Shown: one piece after another, positions 22,313-34,689 of the stretch
How positions within the stretch are numbered: the first letter of the stretch is position 1
Layout: every line of letters begins with the position of its first letter
DNA from: Sipunculus nudus
Lineage: Eukaryota; Annelida; Sipuncula; Golfingiida; Sipunculidae
Direction of reading: 5' to 3'
DNA: 64,000 nt
Assembly (NCBI GenBank): GCA_026874595.1
Contig: CM049306.1
Span: 103,803,142 to 103,867,141, forward strand
The notes under the pieces: model-generated
Database searches by the model: none
The model's input: only the letters and a program-made list of their open reading frames with translations
What the model was told of the DNA's origin: nothing
Program-made: the position numbers and the translations under genes

Positions 22313-24685
22313 TTAGTGAACCTCTGAGCTAATGCGATGGTGTGGCGGCGTTTGTCTTCTGTATGTTAACCCATACTATTTTGAAAATGATTGGAGTGAG
22401 CATCATGAAATTTAATGCAATAAATTTGCCATCTGAAAAACTCTGCATTTTCTTAGATTTTATAGAGAAAAGGCTAAAAAAACTTTAAAAATCTTCTCCT
22501 CCGAAACACTCAATATATCACAGAAATAATCTTTTATACCATCTCCCTCAATTTTGTTCCAATGGTTCAAGTTCGGTGAGAGTTACAGGAAGTTGAACTT
22601 AGTCATCTGTCCAAAAAAGCATACTAAAATGACAGTCTCAGAAACGGCCGGAGCTATCATCACCAAATTTTGTTGCCAGTGTTGGTCACATGAGTCATAT
22701 ATGAAATTCAGGTATTGGTGGCGCCTTTTTTTGTACGGGGGTCATTGGTCATCTGTACATCAATCCATAATTTCTCAGGAATAGCAGGAGCTACCATTCC
22801 CAGATTTTATGCAATAATCTGTAACATATCAAATGTTGTGGGATTCAGCTTATTTTTTCCCTATCTGCATTTACTTAGATTTTATAGGGAAAAAGCTGAA
22901 AAACTTTTAAAAGTCTTCTTCTTGTAAACGGTCCAGCCAAATTGTTCAATATTTTACATAAATGATCCCAAAGGCAAGCCCTCTCAAGTTTGTTCAAATG
23001 GTTTGCATTTGATGAATTTTAGTGGAGTTACACAAATTTGAACAGTCATTTGGCCAAGTAAGCATACTGACATAGTACTCTCAGAAATGACAGAAGCTAG
23101 CATTACCGGGTATTGTGCAAATGTTGATCACATGACTCATTTGAAGTTGCAGATTTTGTGATGCCACCTACATTGACCTGTTTTTTATGGGCAAAAAACT
23201 CATAATTTTAGCCTCTTTCAGCTTAATGATGAAACTGTCAAATTGAATTGTTCAGTTTTTCAAAAGAATTGTCCTAGGACATGGTTCTTTCAATCATATC
23301 AGAATATACTGAGTTTGTTGATTTTTGGTCGAGTTGTGAAAAGCTTAAGTTTGTCTAATGGCCATTATTATGTCTTTTTCAAACTGAGGACTGTAAAAGT
23401 GATCTTCTACAAAATTATTGTTTCAATTATATCTTCTGTAACATTGCACAAAAATTATTCTTAGGTGGCCTTTGTTCAAGTTTACTAGAATGATTTTTGG
23501 CAGAACTATTGGACTTTTAACAATGAAAGTACTGCATCTTTTATCATTCTAGATATTTTGATAAAAAGTTTATGAATATGTCGAATTGAAAAAAAAAACA
23601 TTTTAGCCAAAGTCTTTCAGTATGTGTAAACCGATATACCAACAGGCCAAGATGGAATCCGTATCTTTAAATAGGTTGAGAAACTGCCAACTGTTTCAGA
23701 TTTGGCAACAGATCAAGAGTTCATTCAGTGCAGCCAGATATAGGTCGAGAGTTTAATCAGTGCAGCCAAGCACAAGGCATGTGAACACCTCATGGGTGAC
23801 ATGTGAACACCTCATGGGCACCATGTGATCACTTCATGGGTGTCAAGCCTCTCAGGGTAGGGCCCCTGCATGAGCTTATGCAATGGTGTGGCTACTATTT
23901 CAGATTTGGCATAAAAGGCAACAGGCTAGAGGTCAGTCTGGATCTATTTATAGCTTTGGCAGACTGCCAACTGTATCAGATTAGTCAAAAGGTCAAGAGT
24001 TCACTCAGTGCAGCCAGGTATGGGTCAGGAGTTTACTCATTGCAGTAGCTGCATTCTATTTATAGCTTTGGCAGACTGCCAACTGTGTCAGATTATGCAA
24101 CAGGTCAAGAGTTCACTCAGGGCAGCCAGGTACAGGTAAAAAATTCACTCAGTCTAGCCAGGTGCAGGTCATGAGTTCACACAGTGCAGTAGCCTGAGCA
24201 ACCAATTTGTCACAGTTCACTCGGGGCAACAGCCTTTCTCACCTAAGCCTGGTCAGCCCCATGCATCAGACTCAAGGTAAGTTTGATGTATTGGCCTAAT
24301 ATTTTGACCTGTCTATGTGTCTTTGATGGCTTTCTAGCTCACAACACAGGTGTCGCCACCTACAATGACTTTTGCACAGTGTGTGTCCCTGCGTTTTATC
24401 AGGAGGGGTTTGATTTATCAGTCTGAAATTGGGCAGATGTATATAACTCTGATAGCTTCGTTGTATACAAGACTGGTGGTGCCAGCTACAATCTTTTTAG
24501 TGTTGTGTGCACCCATGCCAGAATTTCAGCAGTGATGTTTGTGTAATTGTTTCTTATTCAAAATGTTTAGTACTTGCATTGTTCATATACATGAAAAGTA
24601 ATGGTCCAGCATTGAAGCATTATACCTGGTGTATTTCCCAATGCACTGGTTCGCATTAGGCCTGTAGGCCTTGTTTTTATTTTAC
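22313..24685 (+). repeat. 2.3-kb dispersed element, copy III
   Basis: It starts TTTTTAGTGAACCTCTGAGC and ends TTCGCATTAGGCCTGTAGGC..CTTGTTTTT, the same ends as copy I. The internal order matches copy I: the ATGTTGGTCACATGA block, the GATTTTGTGATGCCACCTAC block (23160), and then at 23690-24190 a run of CAAGAGTTCACTCAGTGCAGCC units, expanded relative to copy I. No open frame is seen. Confidence 0.8.
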
Positions 24686-24689
24686 TCAC

Positions 24690-25415
24690 TTGATTTAAGG
24701 TACGCTCCCGGGGCAGCAGAAATCTTGCGCTTCTAAAGAAGCTACTGATTTTCCCCCTGCCTGGTTTGACCGTTTATGATACACTAAGACACCCGGTGGT
24801 GGGTCTGTCTGCTGAAAGAAAATGCTGATGTGACTAGCAGCCAACCAAATGCCAGTAAACAAACTCTTGACAGGCATCATGGCTCCGCCGAGAGCGCCGC
24901 TTGATGACAGTTTTATGGTAACTCATAAGAAAAGTCGAATTTTCATTGCTCCCTTTGTGTTCCCGCATCATCGACCGATTCGATTATGACATTACGACTA
25001 TGTTAGCGTAGCCATGTATCCGTTGTCAGCAAAACGAAACCAGTAAGCGAGGTGTGCACGAAGCCTATGTTGTTACATTTCGTTTGGATTACAGCTCACC
25101 GAACGGGCATCCTATGTACGCAAGAACCTCTGCAAACCACGAGTTGGGCCATTCTCTCTGGGCCTGTGGCCTGTTCAAACGGTTGCCGGGACAATGAACT
25201 GTCACTGGAAACGAAATGAACAACATTGGCTCCGTGAAAACCTCTTTTGGCTGGTAAACCGTCTTCGAGCACAGGGTCTTATCTGATTGGACCAAAATAC
25301 AGTGCCCCCTCTGGTGAAGCGATTTAGGATACGAGGTCAAAACAAACAGCGCTTACGATATAGGTAGTAGCCCTATAGGTAAAGCACTGTGTAAAGAGCG
25401 TAGATTTAAGGCAGT
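24690..25415. other. no gene recognised
   Basis: This stretch is richer in GC than its surroundings and has a modest open frame on the - strand at 25340-25089 with no recognisable domain. It lies just downstream, in - strand terms, of the Gypsy RNase H relic and may be more of that element, but I cannot show it. Confidence 0.4.
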
Positions 25416-25419
25416 CTTA

Positions 25420-25765
25420 TAAGTTTGAAAGATGAAAATACCTACGTTAACGGCATGTTATCCGTATGGGCAGTAAATTTGTTTGAAAACAAGAAGTCAC
25501 GGAATTTGTCTGATACAGCCTTTTTTTACGCTAGAGATTCACGTTTGTGCACCGGGATCATGTCTGTCGCACGGAGACAACGTCCTGCTTGCATGGCCGA
25601 TGACGCGGTTACTACCGTCTTGCTCCTGATACAGGATAGCGCCAACCCATCCACGCTAGCCTTTGTATAAAGAATGAACGGTTTATGGAAGTCTGCGTGA
25701 CCAAGGACTGGTGCAGAGTTTAGCAAATATTTAAATTGGTCAAAAGCAGCTTGTTGTTCTGATTA
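25420..25765 (-). pseudogene. Gypsy-type RNase H relic
   Basis: On the - strand the sequence reads through RT-end and RNase H landmarks of Metaviridae-type elements: FDQFKYLLNSAPVLGHADF, then FILYTKASVDG (the usual TDAS with Asp replaced by Lys), and after two frame changes KFRDFLF and HTDNMPLT. A stop follows ESLA in the first frame and another lies after MPLT. Only this domain remains, and no LTRs were found nearby. It is an old, inactive fragment, separate from the two larger elements downstream. Confidence 0.8.
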
Positions 25766-25865
25766 TACTGGAAAATCAAGCTAAACTAACATCTGCCATA
25801 GGTGGCACTAGAAGTAAGGCTGTTCACGGTACCCAGTCAAATGACTCTAACCCTGCTGGTGTGTT

Positions 25866-26380
25866 AGTCCATTACCTAGAATTCCCTTATATTCAGGTAC
25901 TGTGGGAAAAGGGGAAGTGAATTATTAACAATTGAGGTACGAAATAAAATATCATTTAACAGGTCTCCCTCAAGGAATAATCTTACAGTCAACCCGGAGA
26001 TCTCTCCGGGGAACGGCTTTCAATACCCTGCCACACTTCGGGGTGAATGTTGATGTAAATACAATCTTGAAAAAGGTTGATTCAGTGTTTAGGTATATTT
26101 TGTCACTCAAGGTCATGCTTGAAAAGGTTTTAGCTCAGCTGACTGACAGTCTTTGTCCGTCGTCCGTCCGCGCACGTCCACTCTATGGCCTTAAACTAGT
26201 ACAGTACTGCTTTATATAAAACCTTGCTGGCTGCACCATTTGCCGTAGTCCGAATGGTTTCAGACAATCATATAGAATTTTAAGTAAACAACGAAATTAT
26301 TGGCTGAATCAAAGATTTCGGCAAGTATGTTGGTCTGTTGTGTATGTCTGTTTGTTTGCACTCTACAGGCCACAATTTTT
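25866..26380. other. no gene; one short dispersed-repeat start
   Basis: Nothing coding recognised. The TTTAGCTCAGCTGACTG start occurs at about 26131, followed by GTCCGTCGTCCGTCCG-type sequence, as a short copy of the family also seen at 886 and 26381. Confidence 0.5.
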
Positions 26381-27985
26381 AGCTCAGCTGACTATAAGTC
26401 ATCTGAGCTATAGTCGAGGTCCATTGTCCGTGGTCCGTCCGTCTGTCCGTCCGTCCGGCCGTCCGTCCGTCCGGATGTCCGTCCGTAAGACTGGCACGTT
26501 TCGACACCATTGGAGCTACGAATCTGAAATTCGCCAGACAGTTAGATGTCCCCAAAATCTCCTACCATGCCGAAAATTGGGTCAATAGGACTTTGTTCCT
26601 TCGAGATATTAAGGAAAACCTCAATTTTTATTAGAAATCTATTTTCACACTTCATGACTGCCTAATATCAAAATCACTCATCTGGTTTTCTTCATATTTA
26701 CCATAAATATTCCTATATATAGTTCCTATATACATGCCAGAAATTAAGTCAGTATTATTTAATTTAAAAAAGTTATGGGCCAAAACATAATGGACTTTGT
26801 AAAAAAACCAGGAAAGATATTTGGTCACTTAAGACCAAAAGTGTTAAAGGTAGGGACTTTTTTCAGTAATATAACTTTAATTGTTCAAAATTTAATTGTA
26901 TACCAAAAATTAGATCAAAATCTGTTTTTTTTTTTTAAATTTGGCAAAAATATAAAATTGGTACCTTAAATTTTGCCCAAGTTTGACCATGGCACGTTTT
27001 TTTCCTGTAAGTACTGTCGAGTTAATTTTCACAACATGTTTTTGTTACCATTTTGTCTGTTAACACCAAAAATTTGATTTGAAACCAGTTGTTTAAAAAC
27101 TGTAGATTTTATTCAAGTTTTCAAGCACCATGTCACATATTGTTTACATCAAGCTAGTGTTATGCAGTTTGCTAGAGCTCAGCTCCCCAGCTTCAGCTCT
27201 AAGTTCCTTAAATTTGGCATACAGTTAGATGTCTCCAAAATCCCCTACCATGCCAAGAATTTGATCACTAGGACTTAATTCCTTCGAAATATTAACGAAA
27301 AACTTCATTTTTCCATTAAAAACCCATTGTTACACTGTAAGACTGCCTAATATCAAAACCACTGATCTGACTTTGATCATATATAATATACATATTTTTC
27401 CATACATTCGCTATGCACATGCCAGAAATGATGTCAGTATTGCGTAATTGTTTTAAGTAATGGGCCTAAACATAATGCACTTTTTAAAAAATCAAGAAAA
27501 ATATTTACTCCCTTAACAAGAGGATTGCTGAAGCTAGAGTTTTTTTGTCAGGGATGTAACATTATTTAATCAAGATTCAATTGAATACCAAAAATTTGTT
27601 CTGAATTTTTCAAATTTTATAAGTTATTAGTATAAATATAAAATTAGTACCTTAAATTTTGCCCAACTTTGACCATGGATCGTTTGTTTGCTGAGAGCAC
27701 CGTTGATATAATTTTCATATCATGCACACATAAGGATTTCATCTTTGTAGTTTAGAAAGCTGAAAGAAATTGGCCAAATATTGTAGCTTTTATTAATGTT
27801 TTTATGAGACCATGTCAGACCCAGGCTCAATCCAGCCCCTCTTCAGTCACCTGTTTGTTGACCTTGTTGACCATTCATCAGATTATGCATGCTTGAGCGA
27901 AGCATACACTGGGGCAGCCAGGCAGCTAATGCCCAGCCACAGGTGATCCAGGTGTCCAACCCAACTCATCTAGTTGTTGTTTTGA
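26381..27985 (+). repeat. GTCC-rich dispersed element with internal 682-bp duplication
   Basis: It starts TTTTTAGCTCAGCTGACTA and has a GTCC tetranucleotide run at about 26425-26490. A long body then occurs twice: GTTAGATGTCCCCAAAATCT at 26541 and its partner at 27223, followed in both by matching blocks (CTACCATGCC, CCTTCGA(G/A)ATATTAA, GACTGCCTAATATCAAAA, TTTTGCCCAA(G/C)TTTGACCATG). The duplicate offset is 682 bases. There is no coding potential. Confidence 0.75.
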
Positions 27986-27989
27986 AAAA

Positions 27990-28990
27990 CAACATAACAA
28001 TAAACAATAAATTAATAATTTTGTATTGGTTTTTTATAACAAATTAAAGAAAAAATTAATAGAAAAGGAATTTGTTAGTTGATGAGTAACAGAAAATTAA
28101 CTTGCAGTTACTGATGATGTAAGAATCTTGTATGGATTGATAGAATGTCAATGTCAATGTTATTCCAAATAACACCATGCAGTCACCTATAGTATTTTTC
28201 AGTTAGATTTTAATGATAAAAAATAAATCATATTATTCATTACTAATCATTAGGGATCATATAAAGGAAATTAATGATAGACAAAGATGCAGTTGATAAT
28301 ATTAATCTAGATTCCTACTGTGTCTAGTGTGTAGATTCATGTGAAAGTATTTTTTTTTAAATATAAATAAAAGCCATAAAAGCAGGTACTTATGATCATT
28401 ATTTAAATTTGTGAATTTTGTATATTCTGGATTCTCAACATCATTGTTTGGCTAAAACTGAATAAATACTAGACATGGTGCGAATGCTTTGCAAATGTAT
28501 TTGAATACGAATATGAATATGTACTGCATTAAAAATTTTATTGCATAAGAATGGGAATTCAGGTAAAAATGAAAGTATTTGAATACCAGTGCAGATACTT
28601 TCAAAATGTATTCATGAATGCATTCATGAATATATTCTATAATATTATTTCAATAATCATTTCAGTTATTTTTTTTTTTAAATCATATGATTTTCTTATT
28701 ATTTTTTTAATAAAAATTATATTTGCACAATATTTGTTATTAAATTTTAATAAATAGTTAAACTCTTTTATTATATGTGCTGCTTATAAGTTATATGGCC
28801 AAGTCAATATCTGTGTGACAATAGCACTCCATTTGGTAATAAAATAAATTAAATCAATCCTCTTCCCTGTCTCCAAAGCTACTATCAAAATCATACATAA
28901 GCTAAACACCAACAACTCATAATAAAGCTTATATTTATTACCACACAAAACCAGCATGTGCCTCTTTCCCAAATCATATTTTTTATCATA
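27990..28990. other. AT-rich, no gene recognised
   Basis: Very AT-rich sequence with T and A runs. The open frame at 28551-28757 is low complexity. No repeat boundary I can support. Confidence 0.5.
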
Positions 28991-28992
28991 TA

Positions 28993-29035
28993 TAACAGCT
29001 GAGCGCCGTGACCCATGGGTCCCTTGTTTGCAACT
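28993..29035 (-). repeat. CCATGGGTC terminus of dispersed family, minus
   Basis: CAGCTGAGCGCCGTGACCCA followed by TGGGTCCCTTGTTTG is the reverse of the family start seen at 33729, 59023 and 61016. The element body would lie to the left but is too decayed to bound. Confidence 0.65.
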
Positions 29036-29099
29036 GCTTTCGAACTTGTATAGTTGGTATATAATTGTCCCCAATTGCAGCCTATTGTTGGGGGCATAA

Positions 29100-32000
29100 T
29101 GGGTCAAAAGACAAGGTCAGGGTAATCTGTTTATTTGTTTGTCTGCTCTCTACTGGCCAAAATTTGCAACAACTACTTTCAATTTTACATAGTAAGTGTA
29201 TAATCGTCCCCAGTAGAAGCCTATCAGGACCCCTTAAAATGGCATTTTTCTTCATATCTCTATCAATAATGATCGCAGCCACATAAAATATAGTTCCTTT
29301 TTCTCGTCATTCAATGGCCTTTCTTTTTGAGGAAAGACTGCCTCATTCTGTTGTTAACATGGTTTTAAATTTCTGGGGAAAATTCATGAAATTTCAAAAT
29401 TTTTACTCGATTTTTGTTAGTTGGTCATTTTTAAAGCTTGAGAGGTCTACGTTTTTGCATCATGTAGCGTTTAATTAGTATCACACGTTTTTGTTCAGAG
29501 TATTCGCAAATGACCACCAATGAAGCCCTAGAGGCCACAATGTTAAAGTAATCGCTTCAAAACTTACACATTATATATAATACAGAAATATCTCGAAACC
29601 GCTTTTTCATTTTTTTAATAAAGCCCCTACGGGGTGCTGCGGATCAGCCACTTTAAAAAAGTTGTTTGTCCCATAGCTTTAGAACTATAAACAATGTTAC
29701 AACTTTTATTACAGGATCTGAAATAAGGATCAAGGGGCTTATTCCTGGGTACACTTGATTTCATTCTTCGGTTACCATGGTGACCTATTTAAGAGTTAAA
29801 TTCTTTGCATTTTCCCTTAACTTTTCTATTTTTTTATTTGTAAAGCTAGAGAGTTCTATTTTTGCATTAGGAAGCATTTTATTAGAGTAATAAGATTTCA
29901 TTTCAAATATTTCAATATCTCGCAAAATATCTTCTCAAAATGAATTTTGCGAGATATCACCAAATTACGCCCTTGAGGCCTCAATTTGCAGCAATCGTTT
30001 TGAAACTGATATATTTTATATGTTTGTCAATAATATTTCAGAATGTATTTTTCCTTTTTTGTCATATGGCCATCAGGTGGCACTGCACTTGAAACACTAA
30101 AAAATATCATTATTTTGCCATATCTCTCCAAAGTTATAAATAATATTATAATTTTTGTTGCTGTATGTGAAACTAGGATCAATGGCCTAAGACCCGGCAA
30201 TATTCTGCCATTATCATGGTGACCTAACTTAGAATAAACATGTTGAAGATGAAAGTATTCAGATATTCCTATCTTTGATGCAGGCCTCAGTTTCCTGTTA
30301 TCGTTTTGAAACGTATACAGTTTGTACATATATATTATCCGATGATGCCTCTTTGTTTCTGTCAAGATTGGTTAAAGGTCAAGGTCATAAACACGCCCAA
30401 ATGTGTGATTTTCTTCATAACTTGGTCAACGATATTCGTATCACATAATCTGTAGCTTGATTTACACTCCTCTCCATTCCTCATAAACTAAAAGAATAAT
30501 ATGCCTTTGATTACTTTTTCTGTACGTCCATCCGTCTGTCTGTTTTAGTCCTCCACTTTTTAAAATCAATATAGCTGCATAAATATAATTTTTCCTGCTT
30601 CCTCCAGAATAAGGGTTGCTTTAAACAGGTTCACCTGTCTGTCCGTTTTTTTTCTATTTCAACTTCCGCGGAGCGCTTGACCTCTGGTTGTCTATTCGGT
30701 ATGTCTGTTTGTCTGTCTATTCGCGCGCTACAGGCCACAATTTTTTAGCATTTGTTATGAAACTGATAGTGTTCGTGTATATTAGATACTCCTGGGAGCC
30801 TACTGTTTTTTGGTCATGATCAGTCAAAGGTCAAAGTGAAGGTCATCATAAGCCCTCAAAATTATTTTTCGTTATATCTTTATAAAATAATTCATGAAAT
30901 TTGAATAGTTTAACTTTGCCATTTTTTTATGCAAGAGAGGTTCTTTTTTTGCATCAGGTAGTATTAATTATGATACGTTTGTGAGTCTCGCAGAAGCTCG
31001 CACCGTTCTAGTCAAAAGAGTTTTTTTAGATTTCAATAAATACGATCCACAGGTCACAATTTTTTATAAATAGCTATGGAACATATATTTTATGGCAATT
31101 TCTCATAGCAAAATTTTTTTTTATTGAAACTAGGGAAAACACGGTCCGAGGTACATGAAACAATGTATAATGTCATTCTTTTTGCGATCTAAAATAAAAT
31201 ATTCAACATCACAATCCTTATTGTCGCATTTAAATCTAAGATACATTGGCTTATTCCTGAGCACATTCCTTGTGCTCCGGTTACCAGAACCTGGGTAAAA
31301 CTTGAGAATCTGAAAGTATGGAGTTTTATGCATTATCTCATTCAAGTTTCATGCTGGAGAAGTCTTGTTTTGTGCGTGAGGAACCATATTTTTAGTTCCA
31401 GGTCAATCAGTTTGAAAACTCAAAAGGTTTGCCGATAATTTACGAGATTTCACAGAAATTCTTATAACTCGATAAAGTTTTAAGCTTGAGAGGAGTAGTT
31501 TTCAGCATTTGGTAGCATTTGAGAAGCTTGATATAATAAAACTGTGAATCTCGCTAAATCCCTCACCAAACGAGAATATAGTCGAGATTTCGAACAAATG
31601 CTTAGATTGGTCTTTTTAATGCTAGAGATGTCTTTTTTTTATTGTTCAAGAATCATTTGACTAGTTTTAAGTGACATAGGTGCATCACCGTTTGCCAGCA
31701 AAAGAGAAGATGGGACCATAAAAATGTCAATAATTGTGTCATTTTTTTTCATGCTGAAGACCTATGTTTTTCACCATTTGATAGCGTTTGACCCTTTCAG
31801 TCATATTGAGTGACTGTATTTTAAGTCTCATCAAATTTGCATCATTGTAAATCAAATGATGACGATACATCCCTTTGCCGTGTCCATAGGAACCGGTAGT
31901 TGCAGTACAGGGATTAGTGTCATTTGTGATCATGTGTGCTTTGCATGTTCAGTGGTCGGTGGAGAGAACTTCCACTATAACGTTTTTGTCTTCTATTGAA

Positions 32001-32430
32001 TGTTAGTTCGTGAGCGTCACCACCTGGTCACAAGCACCAACTGTAATGCCCCTGCCTCAACTTATATCCCTTTGTTATGTTCACAGCACGTCCGTTGTCG
32101 TTAAATTCGCTTCGATGTTTGATCTTTGATCTGACAGATGGCATTCTAGAGGCCATATTTTTTTTAACAATCGTTCTGAATGTTATACAGTTAAAAGTGT
32201 GCTTGATGGTCTAGAAGTCATAGTCTTTGGTCCGAGTAGGTCAGAGGTCAAGGCCAAGGTCATTGAATACTACAAAGTAGTTTTTCTTGGTATCTTCGTG
32301 CAGATTCATCGCAGTTACATAAACTGTACGTCAGTTTATTCCCCATTCAATGACTTAATCTCCTGGTACCATGGTTATGCTTTTTGGGGGAAAATTCATG
32401 ATATTTGGTTCAGGCTGGACTAGCGTAGGC
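29100..32430 (+). repeat. degenerate region with a recurring 40-base module
   Basis: A module of the form GAGGCCACAATTT..GCAATCGTTTTGAAACT recurs in varied form near 29150, 29525, 29970, 30280, 30735, 31050 and 32150. It is accompanied by blocks such as CATTTTTAAAGCTTGAGAGG (29430) and ACCATGGTGACCTA (29775, 30210). The same blocks return at 51300-51620 and 53870-54090. It appears to be a long old element built from diverged repeats. Its open frames are not protein-like. Confidence 0.55.
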
Positions 32431-32434
32431 TTAC

Positions 32435-33365
32435 TTCATACCTCGGGTATGTAGAAGAAACGGCACCAAGCGCTGCTTTTTAGTATTGAGTGTATATATA
32501 TTTTCCCTTCCAGCCACTCTAAATCTATCCCTGATTAGTCCCAACTTGACATCGTTGGATGAGCCACATGCCTAATATAAAGAGGGTTATCCTGCATGGA
32601 CAGCCATATTGTCCAGTTAATAAGAGTTGCGGGGTTGGGTTATGGGTACAACCTAATACTAACCCTTTGAGGTCCAGTATATAAAAAATTGACCTGGCAA
32701 TTGTTATAATGGAAAGCATTAAGTAGGTGCACCCGTGCAAGACGATACTTTCTCGTTGGTGCAAGATTTGGCGTGATCTACAGTTCGGTCATGTCAAACT
32801 GGCCAAACGCCGAAAACTAGACCTGTCTAACTTGAAAAACCGCCGAGTTATAAGCATATCTGTGAAATCTCGTTAATTTCTCGTTTGATGAGACATGATG
32901 CGAGATTTGGCGTGATTTGCAGGTTTTGATGTCAAGCTGTTCAAGGAATCAGACAAAAAATATGTTTTGGAAAACGAAGGGAAGCAAATATAGTGTGCGA
33001 ATTTTGAATGAGAATGTTTTTCCCGATAAACAACATGGGTTCAACATCATCATTGTTCCAGTGATAATAATAAAAGTGATATAATGATTTTATATAGAAG
33101 CCATCTACTGTGAAAATAATTTGAAGGAATCACAGATAACTTTGCATAAATTGAATGTCAAAGGACATCACCAGAAAAAAAAAAGATTTTTCAGCTGCCA
33201 ATTGTCGGCAGTCCCAGGCATGCTAACAGACACGTGTGTCGTTAAAGGCACGCGAAAATTGCAATGTACAGCTTGCCCATGAGAAAAGACAGACGTAGGT
33301 AAATAAATCTCAAGAGTATTAAATGTTTGTTCTGAACTTTGTTCATTTATTTGAACAACCTAGAA
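32435..33365. other. no gene recognised
   Basis: I see no coding exon, RNA gene or bounded repeat here. Two stretches containing GCAAGATTTGGCGTGAT-like words (about 32760 and 32890) are similar and may be an old duplication. Confidence 0.45.
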
Positions 33366-33399
33366 ACGGGCCGAACTATTAAAACCTTGGTTTTAATAG

Positions 33400-33562
33400 G
33401 AAGAATATTATGAATGCAAAGACTCTAACATACCTGGACAACAATGACCTAATGGACCAGGTTGTTAAGCAACAGTTTGACCTTGCTTTGGTGGATTCAG
33501 CGCCGATTGCAAGATGCCCTGGATGTACCATGCACATAAAGTACACCAGGATTGCCCTTGGT
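33400..33562 (+). pseudogene. UDP-glucuronosyltransferase-like exon relic
   Basis: The frame LMDQVVKQQFDLALVDSAPI followed by ARCP resembles the UGT segment in which a FDL-hydrophobic-VD core precedes an ARC or SRC motif. Shortly after, another frame reads LDVPCT, a stop, then STPGLPL, which resembles the next UGT block. Together they suggest an exon copy with a small deletion, a frame change and a stop. UGTs transfer sugars from UDP-sugars to lipophilic acceptors in the ER. No other UGT exons are seen. The call rests on short motif memory and is tentative. Confidence 0.4.
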
Positions 33563-33615
33563 AGGGGCGTAACCAGGACTGAGGGAGGGGAGGGAGCCGA
33601 AATATTTGGAAAAGG

Positions 33616-33662
<47 letters not shown>

Positions 33663-33664
33663 AC
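33563..33664. repeat. GGGGCGTAACCAGGA repeat end plus (TA)n
   Basis: AGGGGCGTAACCAGGACTGA matches the reverse complement of 45345-45375 and a start at about 41993. It is followed by a (TA)n run at 33616-33661. The tyrosine-isoleucine open frames here are the TA run translated. Confidence 0.75.
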
Positions 33665-33726
33665 ATATTAATGTTTAATGTTTAATTCCATTAGGAAATA
33701 TCAGTTGTACATCATGAATAAATATA

Positions 33727-33790
33727 AACAAGGGACTCATGGGTCACAGTGCTCAGCTGAATTTTGTAAAATTTCGGCAAATGCAAAATA
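33727..33790 (+). repeat. CATGGGTCAC-type terminus of dispersed family, plus
   Basis: AACAAGGGACTCATGGGTCA followed by CAGTGCTCAGCTGAATTTTG. Same orientation as the copies at 59023 and 61016. The body to the right is AT-rich and cannot be bounded. Confidence 0.65.
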
Positions 33791-34279
33791 AGTATATTTC
33801 CATTGTTATTCTTTTTTATATATTAGTATTTGCAAAGCTAAGAAGATAATCACGAACTAAATATATGATTGCCAAACTAATACGCTGACCTGGTTGCTAT
33901 GGAACACTTGCATCGGTTTCCTGTGTTGCATATGAAATATTTACAGATAGAAAAACAGGTGGACAGGAAGGTCTGATACCTTTATTTAAAGACTGCTGCA
34001 TGAGAGTTTATGTTTAAGATAATATAAAACCCTTTATTCAGCATGTCCATTCCTGCATGGCAGCAGAAGAAAGATTTATTGAATGAATAAATTTAATCAC
34101 ATTGAATTTTTTAATGACACATATCGATAAAATTGCATTTCGAAATATCCGCAAATACAAGTTTATTTAGAACAAAAAGCTGCGTCATTATTAATCTTTA
34201 GTTTGGTCATGTCAAGTTATGTATACACATATACCGTAAAGACGTAATAAGCGCCCCTCCCCCATGGAAGTTAAACTTT

Positions 34280-34685
34280 AGCTGAAGTTAAACTTTGGAG
34301 TTTGCGCCTGCGCATTAGGTGCTTTTCCGGAAACGTTTCTCCACGATGTTTGTGCGCAGTTTTTGCCCGAGTGATTATTTCTGATTATAAATTGTATATC
34401 AAGCTGTAGAGTACGGCCGTGACCTTGACTGATCTGAGGTTGGACTACAGATCCAGTAGGCCGACACTAGTGTGTCTGGACAACACATGGTCAGTCTGCA
34501 GCATTCAGTTGCCAGACAGTTATGTCCTACGAGGTTTCCATGGAGGGATGGTGCCAACCAACTTTTTGTTTCTCCTGTATTTATAGTGTTGTACCTGGGT
34601 TCGTCCGCCCTAAATAAGATGCGTTTGAATAAAACAGTCACCGTGCAGTATCGAGGTTGTGTTGTGACTCCCCACCCTCCTTACA
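34280..34685 (+). repeat. Gypsy element 1 left LTR, 5' truncated
   Basis: It aligns with 40725-41125 from AGCTGAAG onward and lacks about the first 100 bases of the right LTR. It contains an AATAAA poly(A) signal at 34628-34633 and ends CCTCCTTACA. At the break, GAAGTTAAACTTTAGCT (34267) is followed at once by GAAGTTAAACTTTGG, a small duplication consistent with a repair junction. Confidence 0.88.
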
Positions 34686-34689
34686 TTAA

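Noticed and set aside
33379-33685. Tyr-Ile repeat proteins on both strands (also 62307-62624)
   Set aside because: These are (TA)n tracts translated.
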